The notes: generated by a model not told the origin, from the sequence alone. DNA of 64,000 nt from Neomoorella stamsii (GCF_002995805.1 NZ_PVXL01000046.1:124001-188000); one strand, 5' to 3'. Positions 33,622 through 43,472 are shown, numbered from the stretch's first letter. Numbers and translations: made by a program.

Positions 33622-34413
33622 CTAGCGCTTCAGGTTCACCAGTTCCTGGAGCATCTGGTCGGAAACGGTAATGGTCCGGGCGTTGGCCTGGAAGCCTCGC
33701 TCGGTGATAATCATGTCGGTAAACTCCTGGGCCAGGTCAACGTTGGACATCTCCAACGCCGAGGGGATGATGGTGGTGTTGGGGAAATTAGTATCGCCAG
33801 CCACTCCTTGTATTGCTGAACCGGCTCCATCTGCTGCAGCATATAGATTACTTCCGATTTTATCTAAACCTGACGGGTTAGGGAATTTTACTAACCTTAT
33901 CTGAGAATCCTTTGTCCCATTTACATATACATTACCGTACTTATCTATGCTATAACTAGTAGCATTTGTACCGATGTTTATGCCATTTCCGCTGGAATCC
34001 TGAACTATCAAGCCGTCAGGAGTAACCAGATTACCCTCGCTATCAAAATGAAAATTCCCCGCGCGAGTGTAATAAACATTATCACTGGCATCTTTAACCT
34101 CGAAGAAACCATCCCCCTGAATCATTAAATCTGTTCCATTACCAGTAGAAGACGCAGCACCCTGGGTATGCATCACGTCAATACTATTTAAGGCGACGCC
34201 CAGGCCGATTTGCTGGGGATTGGTGCCGCCTATACCGGCAGTGGCATCGCCCGCCGAACCGCCGCGCAAGGTCTGGTAGAAGACGTCCTTAAAAGTCACC
34301 GTGCTCCGCTTGAAACCTACCGTATTCACGTTGGCGATGTTGTCGGCGATGACATCCATGCGCAGCTGGTGGGTACGTAGTCCGGAAACACCGGAAAAAA
34401 GCGAACGCATCAT
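33622..34413 (-). CDS. flgE: FlgE, flagellar hook protein (short Gram-positive form)
   Basis: The 263-residue protein has an N-terminal SLFSGVSGLRTHQLRMDVIADNIANVNTVGFKRS and a C-terminal ALEMSNVDLAQEFTDMIITERGFQANARTI, the hook/rod ends, and a short central domain (LMIQGDGFFEVKD). The length fits Bacillus-type FlgE (about 264 residues). The central part (33780-34190) is markedly more AT-rich than the rest, suggesting replacement or relaxed codon use of the exposed domain. Confidence 0.92.
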   Translation of the reverse strand: MMRSLFSGVSGLRTHQLRMDVIADNIANVNTVGFKRSTVTFKDVFYQTLRGGSAGDATAGIGGTNPQQIGLGVALNSIDVMHTQGAASSTGNGTDLMIQGDGFFEVKDASDNVYYTRAGNFHFDSEGNLVTPDGLIVQDSSGNGINIGTNATSYSIDKYGNVYVNGTKDSQIRLVKFPNPSGLDKIGSNLYAAADGAGSAIQGVAGDTNFPNTTIIPSALEMSNVDLAQEFTDMIITERGFQANARTITVSDQMLQELVNLKR

Positions 34414-34485
34414 GGTAAATTCCCCCTTTTTTACGGGCCGCCTCTGTCAGTCGGCGGCCCCGGGCCTCCCCGCCGGGGTCCGGCC

Positions 34486-34860
34486 CTACAGTAAAACGGC
34501 GCTGTCAATATTGGTAAAAACGTTCTCCCGCAGTTCCTGCCTGCTGGCCGCCGTGATTACCGTACGGTTCTTAATACTGACCACCAGGGCCAGGTCGTCC
34601 AGCAGGACCAGGGACTCCCGGGCACCTTTACCGGCGGCCTTGTTAACACCCTGCTCCAGGCGGGCCATTTGCTCCGGTGAGAGATTTATCTTCCGGCTTT
34701 CCAGGCGCTCGCTGGCGTGGCGGGAAAACTTCAGGCCCGCCAGTTTTTCATTAAAGATTGCCTGGAAATCCTGACCAGGCTTCACCCCGGCTGCCGGCGG
34801 TTTAGCTGCCGGGGCAACCGGCGGTGTCAAGGCCTGCCACTCGATGCGGTTCAAAAGCAA
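34486..34860 (-). CDS. TIGR02530-family flagellar operon protein
   Basis: The 124-residue protein contains FSRHASERLESRKINLSPEQMARLEQGVNKAAGKGARESLVLLDDLALVVSIKNRTVITA, typical of the short flagellar-operon protein between flgD and flgE in Firmicutes. Its role is not established. The start may be the TTG at 34854 (GGTG 7 bases upstream) rather than the TTG at 34860. Confidence 0.8.
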   Translation of the reverse strand: MLLNRIEWQALTPPVAPAAKPPAAGVKPGQDFQAIFNEKLAGLKFSRHASERLESRKINLSPEQMARLEQGVNKAAGKGARESLVLLDDLALVVSIKNRTVITAASRQELRENVFTNIDSAVLL

Positions 34861-34935
34861 TCACCTGCCCTTTATGCCAGTTCCAATTATTAACAAACTC
34901 CAGTGGAACCCTTTTGACCGGCCAGGGGCAGGTAC

Positions 34936-35418
34936 TTAACTGGCAGGCTCCGTCTGGGCTGGAGTTGCTGGCATAGCTACTTCCGCAATGGCCTGCAAAG
35001 GCACCTGTTGCCCACCGACCAGGAGCATGACCCCCTCTGCTGTCCAGCTAACTTTACTCACCGTTCCCGTTAAGGTCTGGTCGTCAACCACGGCCGCCAC
35101 TTCTTTGCCGATGAGCCCTACGGTTTGAAGCATTACGTTTGCCTGGAGTTCTGCTTTAAGTTCTTCGTGCAGGGTGTTTAAAGTATCATTAAGGGAATCG
35201 CCAAACTTGTTAAAACTCTCGTTTAGGTTATGCATTTGCTCCAGGGCACTGAACTGGGCCATCTGGGCGATAAACTCAGTGTTGCTCATTGGGTTTAAGG
35301 GATCCTGGTTACGCAGCTGAGCTGCCAGGAGCTTCAGGAAATCATCCTTACCCAGCCCCCTGGTGGTTACGGTGGTGGTTGTCCCCGACCCGGTAGCCGT
35401 CACACTGCTGGCGTTCAC
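34936..35418 (-). CDS. flgD: FlgD, hook cap / hook assembly scaffold
   Basis: The 160-residue protein has GLGKDDFLKLLAAQLRNQDPLNPMSNTEFIAQMAQFSALEQM, the strongly conserved FlgD N-terminal block, and a short C-terminal domain. The Thr-rich N-terminus is typical of the export signal. The GTG start has AGGAGG 9 bases upstream. Confidence 0.94.
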   Translation of the reverse strand: MNASSVTATGSGTTTTVTTRGLGKDDFLKLLAAQLRNQDPLNPMSNTEFIAQMAQFSALEQMHNLNESFNKFGDSLNDTLNTLHEELKAELQANVMLQTVGLIGKEVAAVVDDQTLTGTVSKVSWTAEGVMLLVGGQQVPLQAIAEVAMPATPAQTEPAS

Positions 35419-35556
35419 CGGCTAATCCCTCCTTTAGTTTTAAGGCTTTAGGATGACCTTTACCAAAAGCGTGGTTGTATTTCAAACGAGCTGGATGGGT
35501 TTAGTGAAATACTATCTCCCATTGGTTATTGTTTATCTACCAGTTATTTCTTGTGA

Positions 35557-37068
35557 CTAAGCCAGGTAATCAAGGCGGTACCAGGTACCGAAAGTTACTG
35601 TTTCTTCCTCATGTGCGGTCCAGGCCGCCCCGTGCTGCCAGCCCGGTCTCTGGCGGTGTTCGCCACGGCTGCCGGTCTGGTAATCGCTCCCATGGCCCCC
35701 GCCAGCAACCTGGACCTGGACCTGGTCCAGGCGTAAACCCTGCTGGGCTACAGCCTGGCGCATTTCCGGTACTGCCGCCTGGAGGGCCCGGGCGGCTTCG
35801 CTGTTTTCTACCAGCAGGTGCAGGGCCAGCCGGCCTCCTTCCAGGGTAGCCCTGAGCTTCATATTCCCCAGGCTTTCCGGCTGGAGCTGGATTTCCAGTT
35901 CCTGCTGGCTACCGGGCCGGCTCATCCGGGCTGAAGCTATGATAGTGGCCATCACCTCCGGTAGGTTACTTACAGGTAATACCACCCCGCCGGCCTGCTG
36001 GCCTATCCCCGGGAAGAGGGCAGGAAAGCTTCCCTGTCCGGCCACTATACTGTCGTTACCGGTTATCCCTGGCCCACCAGTAGTCCCGGATCCCCTTTGC
36101 CCGCTGGTATGGTTCCTGTCCGGGCCGGGATTAGCAGAGTTAAGGATATTCCCTGGAGCTCTGGCCTGGTGCCCAGCTTCCTGGGAAAATAGCATGCCGC
36201 CGTTTTTAGCCTGGCCCTGTACTTCGGGTACCCCTTGCTGGAAACTACCCTTGCTACCAGCGGCCCTTAAGCTAGACGTGGTCCCTGGGCTAAGGCCATA
36301 GCCCGGCAGGCCGGCTCCCTTTTCTAAGAGTATACCTTCCGAAGTAAGGCTAACCTCATTCCCCGCTGCCCCAGGGATAGTCGCGGTAGTTAAGACCGCC
36401 TGTCCTTCCCCGGCAACCACAGTAACCACTTCTTTACCACGGGTCACCGTGACAGTTGTTGCAGGTAACCTCCCTGTGACAACATCAAGGCCAGCTGTTT
36501 TCTGGCCAGGTAAAAGGGTATGGGGTTTCCCCTGGCCTAAGGGATTAGCAGCCTCTGCCGGTACTCCTTCACCCGCAGGCATGTTGTTCTGGTGAGAGTT
36601 ACCGGCCCTGGCGGCGGTAGCGGCCGCTTTACCAGCAGCGGCACCAGGCTCACCTCCCGCCTCTTTGACTCTCTGCTGCCCCTCCGGGGCTTCATCCTGC
36701 TTAACGGGAGCAGCCTGGTTTTCCCCTTGTTCCTGGGATTTCACACCGGGCGGTGTCCGGTCTACACCGGCAGCCTCCCGGCCTGCTCCGCGTACCTGCT
36801 GGCCCGCCCGGTCATCCGGCCCGGTAGCGGCCGCTCCCCGGCCAGCGCCGTCAGGCCTTACAGTATCTACCTTTTCCCGGGCTGCCGTTTCTCGCTGGCC
36901 CTCACCTTTCCCGGACAGTTCCTGTCTGCCGGCAAATTGGGTTAAGCCAGGCCGGTGCAGCAGGCCGGCCAGGTAAAGGGTAAAATCGCTTCTTTCTCCT
37001 GAACCCCAATCCCGTTCCCGGACCGGGGCTTCCCAGCCAGCAGTCTTTGTTACAGCCTGTACGGTCAT
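35557..37068 (-). CDS. fliK: FliK, flagellar hook-length control protein
   Basis: A 503-residue protein, low-complexity and Gly/Pro/Gln-rich for its first 380 residues (the molecular ruler). The C-terminal Flg_hook domain is SRPGSQQELEIQLQPESLGNMKLRATLEGGRLALHLLVENSEAARALQAAVPEMRQAV. That domain switches FlhB specificity. Position after fliJ and before flgD is standard. Confidence 0.92.
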   Translation of the reverse strand: MTVQAVTKTAGWEAPVRERDWGSGERSDFTLYLAGLLHRPGLTQFAGRQELSGKGEGQRETAAREKVDTVRPDGAGRGAAATGPDDRAGQQVRGAGREAAGVDRTPPGVKSQEQGENQAAPVKQDEAPEGQQRVKEAGGEPGAAAGKAAATAARAGNSHQNNMPAGEGVPAEAANPLGQGKPHTLLPGQKTAGLDVVTGRLPATTVTVTRGKEVVTVVAGEGQAVLTTATIPGAAGNEVSLTSEGILLEKGAGLPGYGLSPGTTSSLRAAGSKGSFQQGVPEVQGQAKNGGMLFSQEAGHQARAPGNILNSANPGPDRNHTSGQRGSGTTGGPGITGNDSIVAGQGSFPALFPGIGQQAGGVVLPVSNLPEVMATIIASARMSRPGSQQELEIQLQPESLGNMKLRATLEGGRLALHLLVENSEAARALQAAVPEMRQAVAQQGLRLDQVQVQVAGGGHGSDYQTGSRGEHRQRPGWQHGAAWTAHEEETVTFGTWYRLDYLA

Positions 37069-37107
37069 TTTTTCACCCCCTTCCGGCGATGTATATTATT
37101 GCTAAGG

Positions 37108-37542
37108 TTATTCACCTGAGCGGCGGTGGCAACGGCTACCTGCTGCCTCATCTATTTGCTTTTGTTCCTCCCTGGCCAGGTTGTACTGGTAGATGGCCAG
37201 CTGGCGGTCGCGCAGGCGGTCCAGGACTTTCCGCTCCTGCATGGCCACCTGCACCTGGTCGCATTTCTCCCTCACTACCAGCCGGGCTCGGGCCACCTTT
37301 TCCTGCTGGCTGGTTATACGGTTATCCAGGGCTTCCAGCAGGGCTACTTCCCGGAGCAAATCGCCTGCCGCTAACGCCCCCTGAATGGCCGGACAGCTGA
37401 CCCGGAGCTGCCGGTAATGTTCCAGGCGGTTCTCTTCTTCTTCCTGGTGGCGGCGGGCTGCGGCCAGTTGCAGTTTAAGCTGTTCCTCCAGGGATGCCTT
37501 GTAGGAACGTACCTTTTCCAGGGAAAAGCGGAAACCAGCCAC
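37108..37542 (-). CDS. fliJ: FliJ, flagellar export chaperone
   Basis: The 144-residue, nearly all-helical coiled-coil protein starts FRFSLEKVRSYKASLEEQLKLQLAAARRHQEEEENRL, the FliJ pattern, and is rich in Arg, Gln and Glu. It follows fliI by 23 bp. The start is GTG. Confidence 0.9.
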   Translation of the reverse strand: MAGFRFSLEKVRSYKASLEEQLKLQLAAARRHQEEEENRLEHYRQLRVSCPAIQGALAAGDLLREVALLEALDNRITSQQEKVARARLVVREKCDQVQVAMQERKVLDRLRDRQLAIYQYNLAREEQKQIDEAAGSRCHRRSGE

Positions 37543-37565
37543 CGGGCAACGCCTCCGAAAAATTC

Positions 37566-38876
37566 TTAACTGAAAATGGCCGTCAATGCTGCCAGGGTAT
37601 CGTCAAAATCGCAGTATTCATCCATGCCCTGGCGCAGGAAAGCCTGGATGGCGTCATAATATTTCAAGGCCGCGTCTACCTGGGGGTTAGACCCCTGCTG
37701 GTAGGCGCCAATCTCGATTAAATCGGCCGCCTCCTGGTAGGCAGCCAGGAGGTCGCGTAAGTATCCGGCCTTTGCCTGTTGCTCCCGTGAGGTAATCTCC
37801 GGCATAAGGCGGCTGATGCTCTGCAGGACGTCAATGGCCGGGTAATGATTGCGGGCCGCCAGTTTCCGGGACAGGACAATATGGCCGTCCAGGAGACCGC
37901 GCACGGTATCGGCCACCGGCTCGTTCATATCATCGCCCTCCACCAGTACCGTGTACAGGCCGGTAATAGAACCCTTCGCCCCGTTGCCGGCCCTTTCCAC
38001 CAGCCGGGGCAAGGAAGCAAACACGGAAGGGGTATAGCCCCTGGTAGCAGGCGGCTCGCCAATGGCCAGGCCTACCTCCCGCTGGGCAATGGCAAAGCGG
38101 GTGAGGGAGTCCATCATCAAGAGGACGTTTTGCCCCTGGTCGCGGAAATACTCGGCAATAGCCGTTGCTGTAAAGGCTCCCTTAATGCGTACTAGAGCCG
38201 GCTGGTCGGAAGTAGCGACCACTACCACCGAACGTGACAGGCCTTCCGGCCCCAGGTCGCCTTCGATAAAGTCCCGCACCTCCCGGCCCCGCTCGCCAAT
38301 AAGGGCAATGACATTGATATCGGCGGTGCTGTGGCGGGCAATCATCCCCAAGAGGGTGCTCTTGCCCACCCCGCTGCCGGCAAAGATGCCCACCCGCTGG
38401 CCGCAGCCGCAAGTGAGGAGGGCGTCGATGGCCTTGATCCCGGTGGCCAGGATTTCTTTAATCCGCCGCCGCGCCAGGGGATGGGGAGGGGGGTTGTTGA
38501 CCGGCTGGAGATCGCTACCCACAAGGGGCCTGCCATCCAGCGGTCGGCCCAGGCCGTCCAGCACCCGGCCCATGAGACCGCGGCCCACCGGGATGAGGTG
38601 CCCATGGCCGGCCGCCATCACCCGGCAGCCGGGTCCAATGCCCTCCAGTTCCCCCAGGGGCATGAGGAGGGTCACTTCCTCCCGGAAGCCAACTACCTCG
38701 GCCACAATGGGCGCCGCGCCGTTGTTATAAATATAGCAGAGTTCGCCCACGGCAGCCTTGAGGCCCCGGGCTTCAATGGTCAAGCCGGTCACCCGGGTAA
38801 CTTTGCCCCCCCGACGCCACAGGTTGGCTGTTGCCAGGCGTTGCCGGTAGGTAGTGAGGTCGGGGGCCAGGCTCAC
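37566..38876 (-). CDS. fliI: FliI, flagellum-specific export ATPase
   Basis: The 436-residue F1-beta-like ATPase has Walker A GIFAGSGVGKSTLLGMIAR near residue 165, IALIGERGREVRDFIE, Walker B NVLLMMDSLTRFAIAQRE and the ATPase alpha/beta signature PAIDVLQSISRLMPEI. The GTG start overlaps the fliH stop. It energises export of flagellar components. Confidence 0.96.
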   Translation of the reverse strand: MSLAPDLTTYRQRLATANLWRRGGKVTRVTGLTIEARGLKAAVGELCYIYNNGAAPIVAEVVGFREEVTLLMPLGELEGIGPGCRVMAAGHGHLIPVGRGLMGRVLDGLGRPLDGRPLVGSDLQPVNNPPPHPLARRRIKEILATGIKAIDALLTCGCGQRVGIFAGSGVGKSTLLGMIARHSTADINVIALIGERGREVRDFIEGDLGPEGLSRSVVVVATSDQPALVRIKGAFTATAIAEYFRDQGQNVLLMMDSLTRFAIAQREVGLAIGEPPATRGYTPSVFASLPRLVERAGNGAKGSITGLYTVLVEGDDMNEPVADTVRGLLDGHIVLSRKLAARNHYPAIDVLQSISRLMPEITSREQQAKAGYLRDLLAAYQEAADLIEIGAYQQGSNPQVDAALKYYDAIQAFLRQGMDEYCDFDDTLAALTAIFS

Positions 38877-39754
38877 GGCCGGCCACCTGCCAAAACAGAA
38901 GTTGGCGGCTGGAAGTCGGAGGTCGGAAAACTGGGGGAACTGGCTGCGCCACTTCCAGATAGAAAGTCCGGCGCTGTATGTGCAGCACGGGCGTCTACCC
39001 TGAAGATCTTTTTCAGTTCTTCCAGCTGGCTGTCGACGCTGGCGTCGACAAAGCCATTTTCCGTCTCTACCCGGCAGCCACCGGCCTTAAAGCCCGGGTC
39101 GGCAATCACCTGGAGCCGCGCTCCCGGTGCTGCTTCTGCCAGGAGTTCGGCGCGGCGCTGGCGGATAGTCTCGGCTGCCTCCGGGGAGGCGTAAATTATG
39201 TAATTTTGCCCCTCGGCCACCTGGCGGATGGCCTGACGGGCGATTTCTAACACCAGGTCCGGCCGCAGTTCTATTTCCTGGCCTATTATTTTGCTGGCAA
39301 TGGCCAGGGCCAGTTCGATAATTTCACCTTCAGCGGCGCTAATCGTCTCCTGATAAGCCTTCTGCGCCTCTGCTAGGACCTGCCGGGCTTCTTCTCGGGC
39401 GGCTTCAGCCTCCCGGCGAATACGCTCGGCTTCCCCCTCGGCCCGGGCCAGACCTTCCTGGTAGCCCCGGGCTTCGCCGGCGGCCCGGGCCTCCTCCAGG
39501 ACTTCCTGCCGCTCCTCCACGGCTGCCTCCTTAATGGCCGCCGCCTCCCGGCGGGCCTGCTCCAGGAGGGCGGCCGCCTCTTCCCGGGCGGCAGTCACTT
39601 CCCGCGCGGGATTAGCTTCCATTTCGTCCCGTGCTTCCGGCTTGCCGGCCTCCTCTCCGGTATATTCTATAGCCGCTGCCACCTGCACGGGGCGCAGGGG
39701 GATCACCCTTTCGCCCCAACCTGCTCCAGCTTTTTTTAGTATCCTAGACAACAA
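38873..39754 (-). CDS. fliH: FliH, regulator of the flagellar export ATPase
   Basis: A 293-residue protein. A long Ala/Glu/Arg-rich coiled-coil (EEAAALLEQARREAAAIKEAA and on) is followed by the FliH/HrpE domain ALAIASKIIGQEIELRPDLV...VDASVDSQLEELKKIF. The frame is open further upstream to 40018, but those codons are the shadow of fliG. I start at TTG 39754, with GGAGG 11 bases upstream and an 11-base overlap with fliG; the following TTG at 39751 is equally possible. Confidence 0.88.
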   Translation of the reverse strand: MLSRILKKAGAGWGERVIPLRPVQVAAAIEYTGEEAGKPEARDEMEANPAREVTAAREEAAALLEQARREAAAIKEAAVEERQEVLEEARAAGEARGYQEGLARAEGEAERIRREAEAAREEARQVLAEAQKAYQETISAAEGEIIELALAIASKIIGQEIELRPDLVLEIARQAIRQVAEGQNYIIYASPEAAETIRQRRAELLAEAAPGARLQVIADPGFKAGGCRVETENGFVDASVDSQLEELKKIFRVDARAAHTAPDFLSGSGAASSPSFPTSDFQPPTSVLAGGRP

Positions 39755-40754
39755 TGGCGTCTTCGCCTCCCCGGGCGATGATAATCTCGCCAGCTTCGTC
39801 CAGGCGGCGGATAATCTGGACAATGCGCTGCTGGGCTTCTTCCACATCCCGGAGGCGTGCCGGGCCCATATACTCGATATCCTCTTTGAGCATCTCGCCG
39901 GCCCGCTTGGAGAGGTTGCGGTAAATGCGGTTGGCCACCTCCTCGCTGGCCGCCTTGAGGGCCAGGGCCAGGTCTTTGAGGTCGACTTCCCTGAGGACGC
40001 GGCGGATGGAGTTATCATCCAGGGTCAGGATATCTTCAAAGACAAACATGCGCTTGCGGATCTCGTCGGCCAGTTCAGGGTCATCCTGTTCCAGGGATTC
40101 CAGGATGGTCCGCTCGGTGCTGCGGTCGGCCCGGTTCAAGATATCCACCAGGCTCTTTAACCCACCGGCAACGGCAAAGTCCTGGCCTACAAGGGAAGAC
40201 AAACGCTGTTCCAGGATACTCTCCAGCTCGCGCAGTGTCTCCGGGGAAGTACGCTCCATGAGGGCAATCCTTTTGGCCACGTCGGCCTGTAACTGGTCCG
40301 GCAGGGCCCCCAGGACTACCGCTGCCTGCTCCGGTTCCAGGTAAGCCAGGATCAGGGCTATAGTCTGGGGATGCTCGTTATAAATAAAGTTCACCAGCTG
40401 CTTGGGGTCGGCCTTGCGGATCATATTGAAGGGACGGATTTTAGAGCTGGCCAGGAGCTTTTTAACAATCTCCGCTGCCCGGGCCGGCCCCAGGGTTTTT
40501 TCCAACACCTCCCGGGCATACTTCATGCCTCCCTGGAGGATGAACATCTGGGCATCGCTTAGCTGCAGGAACTCATCGACGATCTGCTGCATAATTGCCG
40601 GGTCGATGGAGGTAGTGTTGGCAATCTGGTAAGTAATGCGCTCGATATCTTCCTGGGCCATTTGCTTTAAAATTAAAGATGATAACTCCGGCCCGACGGT
40701 AATCAAAAAAATCGCTGCCTTTTCCAGGCCGGTAAGGGCCTTCTGCTTTGCCAA
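39744..40754 (-). CDS. fliG: FliG, flagellar motor switch protein
   Basis: The 336-residue protein has all three FliG domains: LTGLEKAAIFLITVGPELSSLILKQM at the N-terminus, FIYNEHPQTIALILAYLEPEQAAVVL in the middle and MFVFEDILTLDDNSIRRVLREVDLKDLALALK at the C-terminus. The last is the torque helix with its charged residues. The start is TTG with GGGGTGG upstream. Confidence 0.96.
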   Translation of the reverse strand: MAKQKALTGLEKAAIFLITVGPELSSLILKQMAQEDIERITYQIANTTSIDPAIMQQIVDEFLQLSDAQMFILQGGMKYAREVLEKTLGPARAAEIVKKLLASSKIRPFNMIRKADPKQLVNFIYNEHPQTIALILAYLEPEQAAVVLGALPDQLQADVAKRIALMERTSPETLRELESILEQRLSSLVGQDFAVAGGLKSLVDILNRADRSTERTILESLEQDDPELADEIRKRMFVFEDILTLDDNSIRRVLREVDLKDLALALKAASEEVANRIYRNLSKRAGEMLKEDIEYMGPARLRDVEEAQQRIVQIIRRLDEAGEIIIARGGEDAIVV

Positions 40755-40765
40755 TCAAGCCACCC

Positions 40766-42343
40766 CTAATCTTCAGCCAGCCAGGCCTTGATTAACAAAG
40801 CCGCATCCTCCGGCCGCTGGCGGATGATTTCCCTTAAACGCTCCAGTTTGGCCTTGCGTTCGGCTTCCTGGCGCTCTTTTTCCACATCCACCGGTTCTAC
40901 CGGCTGAACTACCAGGGGTTCTACCGGGACACCAGCCTGCATACCGGCCAGTAAAGCCTCGCCGGGCAGCCGCGCTTGTAAAGCTTTCTGCCGCCGGCGG
41001 CGTAACAGGAGTATGATTAACACCCCCATTAAGAGCAAGGCCCCCAGCCCTGCTGCTCCCCAGAGGAGGTACTGCTGGAGCACCTGTTGGCGCTGCTGCC
41101 GGGCCTCCATTTCGGCGGCCATCTGCTGCTGCAGAGAATTATCAAAAGCCATACTGGTAACGGTAATCTGGTCGCCCCGGGCCGGGTTGTAACCCACGGC
41201 AGCACTGACAATCTGCTGGATCTGGTTGTCCATATCCGGGCTCACCGGACCATTGACAGCCACCGCCGTAGAAAGCCGTCTCACCTGCCCGGGAGCCACG
41301 ATGGTATGGGTCTGGGTCTGGTCCAGCTCATAGTTATGAACAGTATCGGATTTATTATAATTCCCCGGGGCAGGGTTAATCGCCTGGTATACCGGAGGCT
41401 GGGTGTTTGGCGGCGTCCCGGCCGGCCCACCGGTGCCACCGGTAGTGCCCTGCTCAGTTTTAATTTGCTCGCTCCTCAAGGCGCCTTCCTTGCCCCAGAC
41501 CGTCTGCTTAATTTCCTGCTGGTCGAAGTTCAGGTCGGCAGTGACCATGGCCACGGCTTTCCCTGGACCCAAGATCTGGGTCAACATGGCCTGGAGCCTC
41601 TGTTCCAGGTCCCTTTCATACTGCCTTTTTAATTCCATCTGGGTTTGCTGCTTCTGGGTTAAAGGCGCCGTCTCGCTGTCGGCCAGGCCGTCGCTCAAGA
41701 CGTTGCCGTACATATCAATGACGCGGATATTCTCGAGCTTGAGACCCGCTACACTGGCAGCCACCAGCTCCATGATGCCCTTGACCTGTTCCGGCTTCAG
41801 CCGCGCCAGGGGTTTTAGTTTCAGCATTACCGCCGCCGAGGGCGGCTGCTGTTCCTGTAAAAAGACACTGGGCTGGGGGATGACTAGGTGCACCCGGGCG
41901 TCTTCCACTTCATTCATGGCCACAATCGTGCGCTGCAGCTCTCCCTGCAGGGCGCGCTGGTAATCCAGGTTGCGTTCAAAATCGGTCATGCCCAGCTTGT
42001 TCTGGTCAAAGAGTTCAAACCCTTGGCCGCTGTTTAAAACCCCGGCGCTGGCCAGGTCCAGGCGCAGTTGGTAAAGCTGGTCTTTAGGAACCAGGATGGT
42101 CGTCCCTTCACCTGCCAGCTGGTAGGGCACCTTCATTTCCTTTAACTTTTCCACCACCGCTGCCGCGTCCCGCTGCTGCAGGTTGGTAAACAGGGGTGCG
42201 TACTGGGGCTTCAGCAGCCACTGCACCAGGAAGGCGCCCCCCAGCAGGGCGGCTATACTCATAGCCATGAGGGCCGAACGCCGCCCGGGGGTTAAACTCT
42301 GCCAGAAATTTTTTATCCTCTCCAGTATATCTTTAACCTTCAT
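40766..42343 (-). CDS. fliF: FliF, flagellar MS-ring protein
   Basis: The 525-residue protein has an N-terminal membrane helix (ALMAMSIAALLGGAFLVQWLL), YscJ/FliF ring-building motifs (YAPLFTNLQQRDAAAVVEKL; GFELFDQNKLGMTDFERNLDYQRALQGEL) and a second helix near the C-terminus (LLWGAAGLGALLLMGVLIILLL) before the FliG-binding tail. The ATG at 42343 has GGGAG 6 bases upstream; eleven more in-frame codons upstream lack a ribosome site. The 207-bp gap to fliE holds no gene I can support. Confidence 0.95.
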   Translation of the reverse strand: MKVKDILERIKNFWQSLTPGRRSALMAMSIAALLGGAFLVQWLLKPQYAPLFTNLQQRDAAAVVEKLKEMKVPYQLAGEGTTILVPKDQLYQLRLDLASAGVLNSGQGFELFDQNKLGMTDFERNLDYQRALQGELQRTIVAMNEVEDARVHLVIPQPSVFLQEQQPPSAAVMLKLKPLARLKPEQVKGIMELVAASVAGLKLENIRVIDMYGNVLSDGLADSETAPLTQKQQTQMELKRQYERDLEQRLQAMLTQILGPGKAVAMVTADLNFDQQEIKQTVWGKEGALRSEQIKTEQGTTGGTGGPAGTPPNTQPPVYQAINPAPGNYNKSDTVHNYELDQTQTHTIVAPGQVRRLSTAVAVNGPVSPDMDNQIQQIVSAAVGYNPARGDQITVTSMAFDNSLQQQMAAEMEARQQRQQVLQQYLLWGAAGLGALLLMGVLIILLLRRRRQKALQARLPGEALLAGMQAGVPVEPLVVQPVEPVDVEKERQEAERKAKLERLREIIRQRPEDAALLIKAWLAED

Positions 42344-42550
42344 CTCGGGCTCCCTGAAGGTAAATTTACTTGACAACCATAATTAATATCAATGCCAGGA
42401 CAAAATGCCTCCCTTGCCAGAAAGCTTTTCTCAGCCAGGGACACCACGCCGCCGCGCCACCCAAAAACGAGTGATTTACCAGGAAGTACTGTACCGCTGT
42501 TAGTCCAGCTCAACTGCGGTATATGAATATGGCCTACAACCGGCTTGCTG

Positions 42551-42862
42551 CTAAACCTGCATGCGGGAGATTTCCTGATAAGCCTCAATGGCCTTATTGC
42601 GCACCTGCACGGCCAGCTGGAGGGAAAGGTTAGCCTGCTCCAGGGCCAGCATGACCTGGTGGACGTCCTCGATTTTACCAGCCAGGTACTCCTGGGTAAG
42701 GACATCGGCCTGCTGCTGCAGGGTGTTGATTTCCCCCAGTTTTTCCCACAGGACTTCACCAAAAGACCTGGTTACGGCTTCTGTGCCCTGGGGGATGAGC
42801 CGGGATTGCTGGCTCTCCTGGAGGGGAGCCGGTATTAACAGGGAAACCGGTGTAAGAAGCAT
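42551..42862 (-). CDS. fliE: FliE, flagellar MS-ring/rod junction protein
   Basis: The 103-residue helical protein ends ADVLTQEYLAGKIEDVHQVMLALEQANLSLQLAVQVRNKAIEAYQEISRMQV, the FliE C-terminal block. The ATG at 42862 has AGGAAG 8 bases upstream and is preferred over the GTG at 42871. Confidence 0.92.
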   Translation of the reverse strand: MLLTPVSLLIPAPLQESQQSRLIPQGTEAVTRSFGEVLWEKLGEINTLQQQADVLTQEYLAGKIEDVHQVMLALEQANLSLQLAVQVRNKAIEAYQEISRMQV

Positions 42863-42925
42863 GGGAATCACTTCCTTTAACTAAATCTCCGCCTCTCACT
42901 TTAGCGGCAGCCAAGCCCCCTGCTC

Positions 42926-43351
42926 CTAACGCCCGATCTCCAGGGCCTTCAGGGTCATGGCCTTGGCCGCATTCAGGACGGTGACGTTGGCCTCATAGGC
43001 CCTGGTGGCGGTGATCATATCTACCATTTCGGTAACGATATTAATATTTGGTAAAGCCACATAGCCGTTAGGGTCAGCATCAGGGTGAGAAGGGTCATAT
43101 ACCAGGCGGGGCGGCGTATTATCCTCCACAATGGCCGCCACCTCCACGCCCCTGCCAGGGGCCTGTTCCGGTGATTGTCCCAGGGCTTCCCGCAGCTTCT
43201 CCGCAAAAACGGGTACCTGCCGCCGGTACGGGCCACCCCGTGGCGTCCTGGTGGTATTGATATTAGCCAGATTGTTGGCAATGAGATCCAGGCGCAGGCG
43301 CTCAGCCGTAAGGCCAGAAGCGCTGATGGCCAGGGCTGGCAACAGTTCCAC
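42926..43351 (-). CDS. flgC: FlgC, flagellar proximal rod protein
   Basis: The 141-residue protein has the N-terminal AISASGLTAERLRLDLIANNLANINTTRTPRGGPYRRQV and the C-terminal YVALPNINIVTEMVDMITATRAYEANVTVLNAAKAM typical of FlgC. The GTG at 43349-43351 has GGAGGTAG 2-5 bases upstream; a longer frame to 43399 lacks such a site. Confidence 0.94.
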   Translation of the reverse strand: MELLPALAISASGLTAERLRLDLIANNLANINTTRTPRGGPYRRQVPVFAEKLREALGQSPEQAPGRGVEVAAIVEDNTPPRLVYDPSHPDADPNGYVALPNINIVTEMVDMITATRAYEANVTVLNAAKAMTLKALEIGR

Positions 43352-43472
43352 TCCTCCTACCTCCAATCCACGGGCTCGTCCGCCGGAGGCCGCCAACACA
43401 AACCCCCGCAGGCTTCATTGCAGTGTTTTCCTGAAATATAACGCCCTCGCTTGTTATCAGAGTTAGGGCCGC

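Noticed and set aside
39755-40018. N-terminal extension of fliH
   Set aside because: The extra codons are the alternative-frame shadow of fliG, low in FliH-like character, and have no ribosome site; a TTG at 39754 or 39751 fits.
42340-42762. Minus-strand ORF spanning fliE and the fliE-fliF gap
   Set aside because: It overlaps fliE in another frame, has no family likeness and no ribosome site.
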